From positions 100,149,307-100,213,306 of the forward strand of contig OZ010800.1 of assembly GCA_963932465.1 (NCBI GenBank): a stretch of 64,000 nt of DNA, in the 5' to 3' direction. This document shows positions 48,881 to 61,235 of this stretch, in pieces. Origin of the DNA: Maratus speciosus (Eukaryota; Arthropoda; Arachnida; Araneae; Salticidae). The translations under genes were made by a program, and so were the position numbers. The notes beneath the pieces are model-generated. The model saw nothing but the letters and a program-made list of their open reading frames with translations, was not told the origin of the DNA and made no database searches. Positions within the stretch are counted from its first letter, which is position 1. Each line of letters begins with the position of its first letter.

Positions 48881-49257
48881 ACGTGGCCACATCTAAAATG
48901 AATTTTTGGTTTCGCATTCTTAGTCTAGGTGGGTTGTTTATAAGAAATCGTTTAAGTTCAAAATATTTGCGTACTTCTGACATTCTATAAAAATTCTGAC
49001 GAACAGTTAGGAAAATTCAAGCACTTACTTTGTGAAAATAGAACAAAAAAGCAATGCTTTATCCAAGACGCTTGGGACAATCAATGTACACATTAGGGTG
49101 GTCACAAACAGTATGGGGGGAAAATACGTGTTCTTCGGAGGTGTGGCAGCTTTCACTGCAACATATCGGTTTCCGACACCGTTTCTCAAAATCTACTTTG
49201 AACAAGTAAATTAATTAAATTAAATCTTTTTCTTCAAACAATCGATGTAGTTCTACC

Positions 49258-49292
<35 letters not shown>

Positions 49293-49839
49293 CTTTCACT
49301 CTCCTTTTCACAACGAACATAAGTCAACACATACAAAGATTTATAATTTCATATTTTTTTTTTCACTTATTCAAAATTCCCGTTCTCGCATATTTATTTA
49401 TTTTTCTTTGCGGTCTTCATTTAAAAGTAATCAAGGACACATACAACCTAAGTGAATCTTTACTTTTTAACGTTTAATTTTATTTGGTGTATTTTATCTG
49501 CGTTTTAAATAAACCACTCTGAACCCTTTAACCGGTTGGCCCTGATTTTCCCGTATTCCACTTTCTGACGTCGAATTGTTTGAAACGGATTTTGTCATAA
49601 GGGATTTTATGTCTGTGAACTGTTCATCACGGGATTTTCTATACACCGGTTTTTGTTCGTGAAACGAACGCCGAGCCCGGATATTTTAAACTGTTCTTTC
49701 CCCTGTAGTAAGCTCGGTGATTGACGTGTGGGTTCGGCCGAGCATGAATGGTTCTGATTATAATCCTTTGTGCTCACCTTAAAGAGGTTTTTTCATTGTA
49801 AAGATGCTATTAATCTTCAATAAAATACAGCCTATTTTC

Positions 49840-49882
<43 letters not shown>

Positions 49883-50508
49883 TCATACAGTGAGTGATCC
49901 TGTTTGATATAATTCTGAAATATTGGAATATTAATTGTATCTTTTTTTTCATATGACAAGAAGAGAACAAAAAATTATAAGCAAGAAATTATCTTATAAT
50001 TATGTAAAAAAATATAGTGTAGAATGCGATATTAGTGTTGCATATTAAATTTCAGTTACATCCTGCTATGTTAATAAATATGAATTAATAATAGGATTTT
50101 TTATTACACTTAATTTTAAGCTATTTAATGATTAATATGTTGCTATTTTAAGACCTTTTATATTACATAAAGCATATTTAATAAAATAATAATAATAATG
50201 TGTGCACATCCAAATAATAAAATTTATAAGCATGTAATTATTTGTTATTATATTTTACCTTAATATCTTTTACATGAGGTATTAGTGGGATATATCTTTT
50301 ATTCTCTTTTGTAACAATGCTGAGATTTTTTTTAAATATATATAATAGTTTAATTTTGTAATTTGACTTGCAATATTCTCTTGGTTTTAAGAAAAACATC
50401 CTCCGAGGCAAAGACCCGGAGATTTAAAGCATATGTTTATCACCCCCCTTCAATAAAACAAGACTAATATAATAAAACTTTATAAATGTATTTTAAACTC
50501 TGGAACTG

Positions 50509-50544
<36 letters not shown>

Positions 50545-51112
50545 CGGTTTCTAATTCTACTCCACATATATTCTACTATTTTCTTGTTGCAATTGAACAA
50601 TTACTATAATAAGAGTAAAACCGTTAAAAGTAATAAGATGTAAGTTAAATTTCGTGTTATTTCTGATAAAATTCACAAGCTAATTCTGATAAGAATACAT
50701 TTTTCTGTTCAAATTCTTGTATAACACAAGGGAAAGGAAGTGTTAAGCACTGAAGCTTGTATTACAGTGAAAAATTAACAATAACAACAACAACAAAATA
50801 ACCCCTTCAGAATTCACTCCTTTACACATAATTTTCACTATATTATGTACGAATTTGAATATACCAAAAAAAAAATGTGCATTTTTATCAGAGTTAATTT
50901 GCATTATTACTTATTACTACATTCGATTTTCCCAAAGTATTTTATGCTAAATATGCCTCATTTAGTATTTTTAGTTTTATGAATTCCTTGATTTCTCCCT
51001 TGTTCTTTTAATTTTTTTTCTGAAATTGGAAAAGAAGATTAATTAATTAGAGAGTACGAAACAAATATCAAGCAGTTACTATGTAACAGTGAACAAAATT
51101 TTTAAAAGCATT
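48881..51112. other. gene-free stretch
   Basis: TA tract 49261-49290, T run 49842-49880, A run 50511-50542. A GC-richer unique patch lies at 49525-49760 (CCGAGCCCGGATATT, GTTCGGCCGAGCATG). No gene recognised. Confidence 0.45.
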
Positions 51113-51294
51113 TACTCAAACATCGTTAACACGAACATGCTTAACGCGAATTACTTTGCGAATTACTTTTAGCAGGAACTGTTTCCAATTGCCTCGACTA
51201 GTTATATGTATGTTAAGTTCCGATAACACGGACTACTTTTAGAACGAACGAAAAAATTTTCCCCCTTGAGTGTTCGCATTAACGAGATTCGACT
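51113..51294. mobile_element. Tigger/pogo-type MITE, second family
   Basis: The right end reads GTTCGCATTAACGAGATTCGACTG, then TA. The left end is a worn CTCAAACATCGTTAACACGAAC. The interior repeats TAACACG/TAACGCG words. CAGTCGAATCTCG-type ends and TA flanks fit pogo/Tigger. The left boundary is approximate. Confidence 0.55.
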
Positions 51295-51296
51295 GT

Positions 51297-53132
51297 ATAT
51301 GTGTAGTGTATGTTTGAGATTATCACCGTTAACTAGAAGATATAACGAGTGATAGACTCAAAATCTTTTTTTATTTCTCTATTTTGAATTATATTTAGAC
51401 TACATGAATTGCATTTGATGAATATCGAGCATATAATGTTATAATATGCACTTGTGCATGTTATATATTTCAAATTACCTTCAAATTTATGAAATATAAC
51501 ATTCTAGATTACAATATTTCGAATTACATTTACATTGCGTGAAAAAAAGTTTATACAGATCACAATATTTTTAATAAAAGTTAGCTTACATGTATTGCAA
51601 TATGGGTTGTATTGCAAAGGATCTGTTTCGAAAATTTTTGAGTCCAAGGGTACTTCACAAAATATTTCATCTTAAAACAAAACCCTTTACAATTCTTTTT
51701 TTCATTTCACAAAATTCATTTGTCTTAAAAATACACCTCCCATAAAATGTTTCCATCTCCAAACTGAACTTTTTACAAATTTAGTCATTTAAAAGTGAAA
51801 TCTGACCTGTCAATTTTACATATGTAAAGAAAAATATGTTCGTTATATACTTTTTAAAAATGTATGAACAAAAAATTGAATATAAGGATTATTTCAAATT
51901 CACAACATTGACTAAACTTTTCACAAATTTAATTAAATTTAAAAAGCTCTTTACAATTTCTCAAAAACAGGATCCCATAAGAAAAGTCTTGACAGACGCA
52001 TACCGTTTATAATGCATTGCTATAAAATTGTACTATATCTCAATGCGAATATTTAAAATTATTCTTGCGTCTTAGCACGTGAAAGCTAATTTTAAAAACT
52101 GTACCCCAGAATTAAAATAATGTTGTATTAATACAATGCACATCTAAAGCTTATCTTTTTCTTTTGTAACCTTTCTTGTTTTTCCTTTTTGTTCCTTTTG
52201 TCAAAATTCTATTAATACTTTATTTTGAATTATTTTTATTATGCTATTTGTTCGTAAATTTTAAATCAATTTTCTTCCATCCACTCTACTCCCTTTTCAT
52301 TCACACCTGCGGCAACGCAATCACAATCACTACATTCTAAACTGACTTTCAATACCCCGTCTTCTCTTTCGTGTGAAATTGCAATTTTTAAAACATCCTC
52401 ATTTGCAACAGTTTCAGGAAATAGTTGCAGATATTCAAAACACAAAAATATAAAATGAAGTATGAGAACAAGAAAAAAATTCGGACAATTGAAAAATAAA
52501 TATATGAAACAGTATTTATTTATTTATTTGTAAAGTTTGACAGTTGGTGACTCTTAACAGGGTTAAAGCTGTTCAATGTCAGCTTTGCTGAAAATGAGTG
52601 CCCTATATATAGTATTTTAAGAAGATCTAATCCATGTTTATAATAGTTTTCAAGAAAATCATATAAGTTAAGTCTACTGTGGAGAAAAATGGAGAGAGGG
52701 TCTTTCCTCAATTATAATGTAAAAGTATCAATACGCTAATCCCTTGTACGTTATTCATTTGCCTACACTTTCTTACCACATAAAATTGAGAAGGATGATG
52801 GGGGGGGGGGGGGGTGCGGGATTCCAAGGATACACAGTTTATCAGATTTAGTTTAGAAGAATGGAAAATTCTCCAAACAAATTTTCTGCTATTTCCGTTC
52901 AAAAGGGAAATATTTGCAAACTCTTTTAGCCAATGTATGGCCAAACAACTATTTTTGCCCAATTTCCATTCCTTCGAGGTTTTTGAATTTAAAAAAATTA
53001 TAAAAACGTTTACAATCTCTCATTGTCGTTTTCATTTTTTCCACTAATAGCTATGTAGAGTAATACAACTTTCTGAATTTGCAGTAACATAACAGACAAA
53101 TGTGAAGCGAAAAATGACATTACAAATATATG

Positions 53133-53168
<36 letters not shown>

Positions 53169-53283
53169 CTAGACAGCTGATAAAAGGTTTAAAACTTCAT
53201 TTATTAATCTAGTATACATCACAAGTAAAATTTAAATTTTATATTTAAATATAAATAAAAATTAAATTTAAAAAATCAAAAAA
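51297..53283. other. gene-free stretch
   Basis: A repeated 'TTTACAAATTTA / TTTCACAAAATTCA' texture around 51640-51970 is AT-rich low complexity. G run at 52799-52814. TA tract at 53140-53168. Frames at 52520-53047 have no family resemblance. Confidence 0.45.
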
Positions 53284-53778
53284 CCCGACTGCGTAAAAAG
53301 CGAATTAATAAATTATTTCTCATCAATGTGAAACTGTTTTTTATATTACTTACTTATTTTTTCTTATTTACCTTTATTGATGACTTTTAAGTTGTGTTTA
53401 ATTGTTTGTTCCTTGTTTATGAAGGTTAGAAATGCAGTAAAGCTAGAGATCCTACCTACTCAACTTCCCGGTTGTGTAATATTTAAAAGGATCTTCTGAT
53501 TATAAAATAGTCAATGAAACATCGTCTTCATTTTGAAAGACCTATCCAATGACATATCGCTCGATAGGGTGCGTAACATTTATTTTCGTCTCTGTGTTTT
53601 ACGGCCGCCATTTTGAATTTATAAAAACAAAACCTAGCCTATAACCATCGGACGATTAAGACAAATCGATAGAGATCCCATTCATTAAAGTCCATCCAGC
53701 CGTTGGGATGTTTCGAGTGTATAAAGAAATACACATACCCAGATACGCGTGTAACACACAACCCTTCTTGGCAGTCGG
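53284..53778 (-). mobile_element. TIR repeat element, copy 3
   Basis: Plus-strand left end CCCGACTGCG and right end GGCAGTCGG, so the element lies on the minus strand and both inverted termini are intact. It matches copy 1 closely, for example GTTACGCACCCTATCGAG and AGGTCTTTCAAAATGAAGAC, more closely than copy 2. Length about 495 bp. No coding capacity. Confidence 0.72.
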
Positions 53779-53901
53779 AAAAAAAAAAGGGAATTTGGTA
53801 AATAATATTGAAACATTTTTAACGAATTAAATGAACACTTTTGAAACATAATTAAAGCATTAAGCTTGTATTCATGGGCTGATCTAGTACTCTATTTAGA
53901 G

Positions 53902-54980
53902 TAGGGATGCACAACCTGTGGCCCACGACAGGTTAACATGTGGCCCACGAATTTCGTCAATTTATAACTGGAAAAAATTGCAATTTTTGTCCATAAGTTA
54001 CCAGAAAAAAATCGTGAATTTCGTCAATTTGTCGCGGTAAAAATTGAAAATTTCGTCAGTTAGTCAAAAATTGCGAATTTCGTTGATCGGAGGCGGAAAA
54101 ATGGCGAATTTTGTTGATAGAGCTCCTAAAAATCGCGAATTTGGTTGATCGGACACAAAACAATTGTGAATTTTGTCGATCAGAAGCTTAAAAATCGAAA
54201 ATTTTCTTGATCAAGCACGAAAAAATCACTAATTTTGTCGATGAGGCGCGGAAAAATTAAAAATTTGACAGATCGGGTACGGAAAAATCGCGAATTTCTC
54301 GATGGAGCTCGGAAAAGTCGCGACCTTCATTGGTCGGGCACAGAAAAATCGCGAATTTAGCCTGTCAGGCGCGGAAAATCGCAAATTTCGTCGACCAGGT
54401 GCGGAAAAATCGCAAATTTGTTGACTGGGTTCGGGAAAATAGCGAATTTTGTCGATCAGCTGCAAGAAAAGAAAAAAAAACCCCTCAAATTTCGTGGATC
54501 CGGAGCGGAAAAATCGCGAATTTTGTTGATCATGCGCGGAAAAATCACAAATTTCGTTGATCGGCTCCTCCTCCCCCCTTCGTTCATGAAGTTCACGATT
54601 TTTTTCGGCGCTAGACACTTTCATGCCTATGTTTGTTTTTAGAACTTTGAATAAAACACAATTTATTCCCTGAATAAAGTCAAAGAATATTATCACTCCT
54701 TCTAAATAATCCTTGCTGTAACTCTATTATATATGCAAACGTAAACTGTTGAGATATCCTTGTCAGCTAATTTGGATGTGTTGACTGGAGTAAAACTCAC
54801 CCTCCCCCCCTGTAACTATAATATTTATCTGATTTTAGGCCACAGATCACCTCCCCAAAATAGAATTATCCCCGTGTTATTTATGTGGCCCTCGACAACT
54901 TAGAAATTTTTGGATGTGGCCCTCGACAACTTAGAAATTTTTGGATGTGGCCCTTCTCTTAAAAAGGCTGTGCGCCCCTA
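53902..54980. mobile_element. non-autonomous hAT-type element
   Basis: The perfect 8-bp duplication ATTTAGAG flanks it (53894-53901 and 54981-54988). Left end TAGGGATGCACAACC; right end, read inward, TAGGGGCGCACAGCC. Eight-base targets and a TAGGGxxGCACA start fit hAT. The interior is mostly a 31-bp minisatellite and encodes no transposase. TGTGGCCC words stand near both ends, and GTGGCCCTCGACAACTTAGA is duplicated near the right end (54891 and 54915). Confidence 0.85.
53950..54565 (+). repeat. 31-bp minisatellite inside the hAT element
   Basis: The unit is like GGCGCGGAAAAATCGCGAATTTCGTCGATC. GCGAA landmarks at 54073, 54104, 54135, 54166 and 54197 give an exact 31-base step. About 19-20 units are present, with drift. 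Because 31 is not a multiple of three, translations cycle through frames. The apparent proteins on both strands at 54229-54696 are products of the repeat. Confidence 0.88.
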
Positions 54981-54988
54981 ATTTAGAG

Positions 54989-57900
54989 GATTATTATTTA
55001 TCTTTTTTCTCTTGCGAAGGGACGAGGGAATTCATATTTCTATATAAATAATTTTTATATCTGTTCTCAAAAATTTAACCTGATATTTTTTGTCACATTC
55101 ACGAAGTCATTTTCATTCCTAAATAGACAAATTTACAAAACTTTTCGTCAATGTGTACAATCTGGTGGTTTCATTCAAATACCAAGAAATGAAATAGCAT
55201 ATAAAGCTATAAATTTCATAAAGATAAAGGATTTTTCGGAAATTTTTGTCAAAATTAGCATTTTAAAGCGATTTTTAAGACTCAACAATTATTAAAAATC
55301 CTCATAAGTAAGAAAATTTCTATAATTCAAGACGCACCACGTCTACAGAAAAACTTAAATCATTGTTCAATTCTTCGACGCGTAAAGCACTAAGAAAGGA
55401 AGGGGAAAAATGAATATTGCTAATAATGTTAAAAAAAACTCCCAAAAAACATGCTTGAAAATTATTTTAAAACCATAAAAAGGGGTAATTTTCGATACAT
55501 TTTTCAAACAAATTTAAATACAGTTTTCGAACAAATTGCATTTCAACGTACATTTTTTTTTTCTGTTTTCGCCGGTGTAAAAATTAAAAATGTGAAATTT
55601 TTAAAAGTTATTTTTTTTTTGTAAAAAAGAAATTTAATGATCTAATATTACCATTCGCATAATGACGTCAGCGTTACGCACGGACACGTTTGTCCTTTAT
55701 AATATAGATTGATAGATACATTTAAAAATTTATTTTTAATTAGAGATTATTTTTAATAAGAGATTACTTTTTTTGGACACATTCCTGAATTCAGTTTTGT
55801 TCATAAACACATGAATTGGCCGGTGCTCTTTTTCAGAAACTATAAAATAGAACAATGTCTTTCATTTTTTGATAAAAGCAGAAGGTTTTTTAGAAGATAG
55901 TGTCAAGGTTGCATTTTAAATAGAATTTCTGAACGGAATAGCTCGATAAGTTAATCCTTAGCATATAACTCAAAATGTAATTATTTGTCGAGAAATGGAA
56001 GGGGGGGGGGGGGGAATTCAATCCCAAATTATTTACAGTCATGCTTACAGTTGTCTTGCTCTTATGTTTACAAAGTTTCTAGTTATTGAATGGGCAATTT
56101 TATTTTATTTATTTATTTAGAAATGTTACAACGGATAACTTTATATCGCAAATTTATTTTAAAATAGCTATATTTATGAAGAAACCTTTTTATCTATGCT
56201 GCTTTTTGCCCAAATTGCGTTTTTTTGGGGACAGATCTCAAAATTTTGACTCATTTTCTGTCACCCCACCCCTTTTTTTTAACTCCGCCCTCTCCTATGT
56301 AGTAAAAATAAAGATAGTGAAATGCTTTCCAATTTTCAAAAAATTTTCATTTGTCTGTCATTGTTTCAACTCCTTTACAATGTCTGTATGTAAAATTTTG
56401 TTTATTTTAATATCATGTCTTCTCCAACCCCCCTCCCTCCCAAAGGTTAGCTTTGGTCAGTGTTCCCATAAATACGTAAAAGTCACAACCCTTATACATG
56501 AGCTTTCCATATAACTAGTAAAAAGAATCGGTACAAATACTTAGTATGTGATTTGCTTGAAACATAGAATAGGTTTCCTATAATTCAATGTATACTTCAA
56601 TAACTACTATATCTCAATTTTTTGCTCAGTGAAATATTTATTCATATAGTTTTACTTTCACATATTTATAATTCTTATTTTCACTGTTGACTTTTTTACA
56701 ATTTACCTAACTGTGCACTGATTTATAAGCTTTTTTTTTTCTTTTGGGGAAGGGGGCGGGGGGGGGGGGTTAGACTATCTTATTTTTCCATTTAACCTCT
56801 TCGTGACGATCTCTATATACTTCTTTGATTTGTTTGTACTACTCTTTCTGAATAACAATTTTTGCTTCATTTAATGACTAAAATTCTGGCGGTAGATAAG
56901 GTGAAAATTAGTGTTTAAAAAATTGTTTTTCTAATGCAAAGATTTTGGCTGGATTGCGAAGGATTAAAACTAACACTGAGATTAAATTCTATCAGGGTTA
57001 GTGTTTATTTATTCGATTATGGTTGCAGATTTTTTTTTTTAATATATAAAGTTACTTTCACTTTCACAAATTTGAAAAGAACGCTTCCATAAGTTTAACA
57101 TTAGCTTGCGAGTTTCTTTGTATTTCATATCTATATACATACATTTATGTATGAAACAACAAACAAAATCTTCATTTGGCGCCCACCTTTACCTTTTGTT
57201 CTGGCGCCCGGGGCACATGCTCCCTCTGCACTCCCTAGTATCGACCCTGATTCAAATTAAAGAATTAATCGATAACGAAGAAAAATATAAATAAACACAT
57301 CTATATTTTTTACATTTATTTATTTCACACATAGCCGTGAAAAAATTCTAAAAATTAAATAAATTTCATAGTTCCTGCGATTTATAAACATGTAAATATG
57401 ACTATAAAATCTGCTACGAAATATGTATTTTCAAATAAAAAATAAATCAGATTTTACAAATTAACAAATATTGAAATTTTTAACTTATCGCGAAAAGATG
57501 TATAAATTTTAATGAAAGTAATCTTAAAGAGATGCATTATTGTTTAATTCTATCTATTCCAAATACCATATAATTTTTTCAATGAATTTTATTAAAGAAT
57601 TTTTTATACAAATAATGAAAGATTTAAACATGAGAAAAATTCTATTTTCCGTAATGTAATATGCAATTTCATTCCTGCAAATAAAAATTCTGAAAACATA
57701 AGATAAAACATTTGATATATTTCTATAACACAAATAAAATTACGCAATAATTCTTAAGAATGTAAAAACCATTCATATATAATTGAAAATAGCCCTTTGA
57801 ATCTGTAAGTCTAAGCTAAACCAATACGCAAACACAGTTCCAATGGAAAACATAATTCCTAGGGTTTGGTCTCAAGTGTATGAAAAGAAAGTTTTGGCAC

Positions 57901-58701
57901 ACGTGCTATGCGTTAATCCTTCCTCGTACAGACAGTCATTGTATTTGTACCTGCTCTCCAAACAAAGCATGTAAGGTAAGCACGGATACCAGTTGGGGGG
58001 AAAGAAAAGTTGCTTTCAAAATTTTGGTGACAACTGGTTTTCTCTGAACAGCTCTTAGTGAAAGAAATACCAATCTTTACAAGAATGTTATTCGGGGAGA
58101 AAAGTTTAAAAGTTACAAACGGTCAAAGGGTTAATTGCAGTTAAAATTTGCCGGGTAAAAGAAATAAAAATAAAAAAGTATTTTATTGGAATTGCGGTTT
58201 CAAATTATATTTCATATATCTTAGCACACATGCCTTCTACAAGTTACATACACTAATTAAAAATTTCACAATTAAGCGCAATTTTTTGTTAATGTGAACA
58301 AAACCAGACTTCGTGCCGCTCTCATTCATGAAATATGTAGGGTTGCTTTACATCCTGTGGGTGTGCTGAAAGGGTGGCTGCCACATTATTTGTCTACTAA
58401 ACCTGCCACCAATGCTTTGTCTCTGTAATTCCGGCCTCAAAAACTTTGTAAATTGGCGATAATGTAATACGCCAAGTCATGTGATTCAGTACGCAAAAAA
58501 GTATAGTTGGTTCCGACCTCTGTGCTGGATGGTCCGAGAAAGGGCCGCCGTTATTTTTCCTTCTGTTGACGTTACGGAGCACTTTTGCCATGAATAATTA
58601 TATTTCTACATATCTTCTTATCTGATGCTCCTTTTAAGAACTGTCTGTTTTCATTTGAAAATGAATAAACATGATTGCACTTTCGTTCACCTATAATTTT
58701 G

Positions 58702-58732
<31 letters not shown>

Positions 58733-58755
58733 AGTCTCACCATGTCGTCGAACCC
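54989..58755. other. gene-free stretch
   Basis: G runs at about 56002-56014 and 56757-56770. Near 55660-55712 a hairpin GGACACGTTTGTCC is followed by TTTATAATATAGATTGATAG. Near 57178-57250 GC-rich text GGCGCCCGGGGCACATGC may be an old element end. At 58296-58600 there is a GC-richer unique patch with a 64-residue minus-strand frame of unknown nature. Nothing could be named. Confidence 0.45.
58706..58731. repeat. T homopolymer
   Basis: About 26 T just left of the long-TIR element. Confidence 0.9.
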
Positions 58756-59654
58756 GTGGACCACCGCTGCATGGAGAATCAAACGACTCCATAAGAGGGA
58801 CTCTCCTAAAAGTTGCCAATTAGTTAGAAAATGAGACTGGCAAAGTTTCAGCTCAAATGAATAACATTAACCCGTGCCTCATCGAAGTTGAATGCTTGAA
58901 TTTTTTCAATTTTTGGCAAAAAATTGTCGTTTTTCTAATTTTACGTGAAAACTATTTGTCTTAGAAACCTGGTTCTTGTTTTATTTCATAGAAGCTGTTG
59001 TTGCCACGAACTTTTACTTTCATCAAAACGTATATTTAATGAAAATTTATTATTTTTCAGATGAGTTCGTAAACCATACCATCAAACTCTGCATTTTTGA
59101 AACATAAGTGAAAAATGCCACATTAATAATTTTATTACTCTGATAATTTTTTTGCATTATTTTCATTAATAGGCAAAAATAAGTCAACGATTTTTGTAAC
59201 TTTAAAAATATTTCACGAATTATAATTGATTATTAATTATCTAGTTCTGTGTCTAGTAAGAAAGAGTTTCTCGATTTGTATTGCAGTTGAACCTCTGAAT
59301 TTCTCTTTTTATTACAAGGCTGTTTTTGTTACCTGTTATCGTTATCTACTTTTAGACTTGACGAAGTATTCGGTAAAACCCACTCCCCTATTTGATATGA
59401 TGGCAGAAATGTAAGATTTTTTTTTTTTTAATTGGCTACATCTCTCATCAAATCATCGACAATAAACTACCAAGTAATTGTCAAGTTTTATGTATTTTAT
59501 TTTATAATGTTCGCAAAATGAAACTGCGCGACAGAGAAGCTGCAAGACTTAGAGTACATCCACCAGTTAACCATAGACTTTAATTTTAAGTAGAAGTGCA
59601 ATCGACTCCGCAAATAACTATTTCAAAAACAAAGAACTGAGCTCATCAAAAATA

Positions 59655-61020
59655 GATTAAAAAAGCCACTTTGGAGAGAACTGCTGTTCACTGGGATAGA
59701 ATGATGAATGGTTTTAAAGTTTTCAATGATACAGCTGAAATGGTGAAGAGAATTAACCCAAGATTTCAATTCCTGTTTAAAAAAAAAGATGAAAAATAAA
59801 AGCAGTATATGCTAAAATTTGTATCTGAATGTAGACAAACTTTTCAAGATTCTTCAAGAGCCCATTTATCTAAGCCTTTGCCACCTTATTCCATTCCGGC
59901 AGGGTAGCATAATCATTTTTTGAATAAACAAAATGTAGATACAATAGAAGTTTTAATTAGTTTTGGGGATGAAGAAAAGTTACTACGAGTTCCACAACTT
60001 GAAAATTGTATCGGAATAATTCAATTGAAAGCTGTATTTTCAGCAGTTGAAGAGTGGGAGAAAGTTGGTAAAATTCAAGCAGTATGTTTTGATACAACTT
60101 CAGTAAACACCGGTCTTCTCAGAGGAACCTGCATTTTTCTATTGCAATTGTTAAAGGAAAAGTCTTCTGTATTTACCATGTCGCTGCCATAATTTAAAAA
60201 TTATCCTTAAAGGTGTTTCTGATTGTAAAGTGGGCGTAATCATTGCTCCGAAGCCAGATATTTAAAAGAACAATACTGATTGGGTGGTCTAAATTAAACC
60301 AGAGTAAGTATACAAATACAACTGGAGTTGAAATGCTAGATATAAATAGTTAATTCAGAAGAAATTTCAAGTTTTGTTACAGGACCTTTTAAAAATTAGC
60401 AGCTCAGGCATTTTTATAAAGAGTTTATCCAAATTTGTTAAACTTTTATAGGACTCCTCCCTGCAAAAGACTTTTTTTCAGAGCACCTGGTGCTTTTAAA
60501 CATACCACATGGATGGTACAGGCCATTTATTCTCTCAAAATATGTTGTGTTAGATAATCTTTCAAGAACAAATTTAGAAAAAGAAGATATTAGAGACCTT
60601 TGCGTATTTCTAATCAATATTTATGTAAAAGCATGCTTCAATACTCACACTCCCACTTTGGACCCCAATCCATGACCTGCAAATAATAAAATCACTTGTT
60701 CACTACAGAAAAATTGATAAACAGGTTGTATACATAGCACTTGCTAAAATAATAAACCGCCTTTGGTATCTTAACTGGGATCAAGTTGCATTTTCTTTTA
60801 CAGATGATACTTTGGGGGAAAAAGTCAACATAAGCATGCCTGTAAAATTACTGTCAGTTGAAGAAAAATGATGATGATAGGAATTTAAGAGCAACAAAAG
60901 TTTTCAACGATGTGGAACTGTAAAATCGTCAAACTGTAAATTTTTTAAAGAAATTTTATATTAATAAGCATTTTTAAAATACTTATCCCAACGTATGGTG
61001 TGAAAATAAACCTTATTTGA
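59655..61020 (+). pseudogene. unclassified transposase-like protein, broken
   Basis: The reading starts near HWDRMMNGFKVFND at 59688 and continues through frameshifts to a 90-residue open stretch (59920-60192): TIEVLISFGDEEKLLRVPQL, VEEWEKVGKIQAVCFDTTSV, then NTGLLRGTCIFLLQLL. Next are the H-ending CRxHN-like text near 60170-60195, a block at 60490-60675 (PHGWYRPFILSKY, LCVFLINIYVKACF) and DLQIIKSLVHYRKIDKQVV with AKIINRLWYLNWDQ near 60676-60785. It ends with FTDDTLGEKVNISM near 60800. I recall this order, with VPxLxxGTG, CFDTTxxNTGxxxGAC, ARWMAKxIYxLK, IYVKxWF and HLWYLSEE, from repeat-associated arthropod proteins of no assigned function. A transposase role is inferred from the surrounding inverted repeats. 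Stops and frameshifts make it inactive. Confidence 0.68.
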
Positions 61021-61235
61021 AAGCAAGAAAGCAATGAATGGTTTTAAAGTTGTCAATGACACAGCTGAAAAGGGATGAAAATTAACCCAAGATTTCAATT
61101 CCTGTTTTTAAAAAGATAAAAAATAAAGGCAGTATATGCTAAAATTTGTATCTGAATGTAGAAAAACTTTTCAAGATTCTTCAAGAGCCTCTTTATCTAA
61201 GTCATTGCCACCTTATTCCTTTCCGGCGCAATGGT
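61021..61235 (+). repeat. internal direct duplication of 59696-59905
   Basis: AATGAATGGTTTTAAAGTTn, AACCCAAGATTTCAATTCCT, GGCAGTATATGCTAAAATTT and CAAGATTCTTCAAGAGCC all recur in the same order about 1.32 kb after the first copy. The second copy breaks off after CCACCTTATTCCTTTCCGG. Confidence 0.88.

Noticed and set aside
54229..54696. A 155-residue minus-strand frame and two plus-strand frames with repeated KIANFVDxxRK text
   Set aside because: They are translations of the 31-bp minisatellite and exist in several frames and on both strands.
57178..57250. GGCGCCCGGGGCACATGC as a hAT-type terminus
   Set aside because: No inverted partner and no target duplication could be found.
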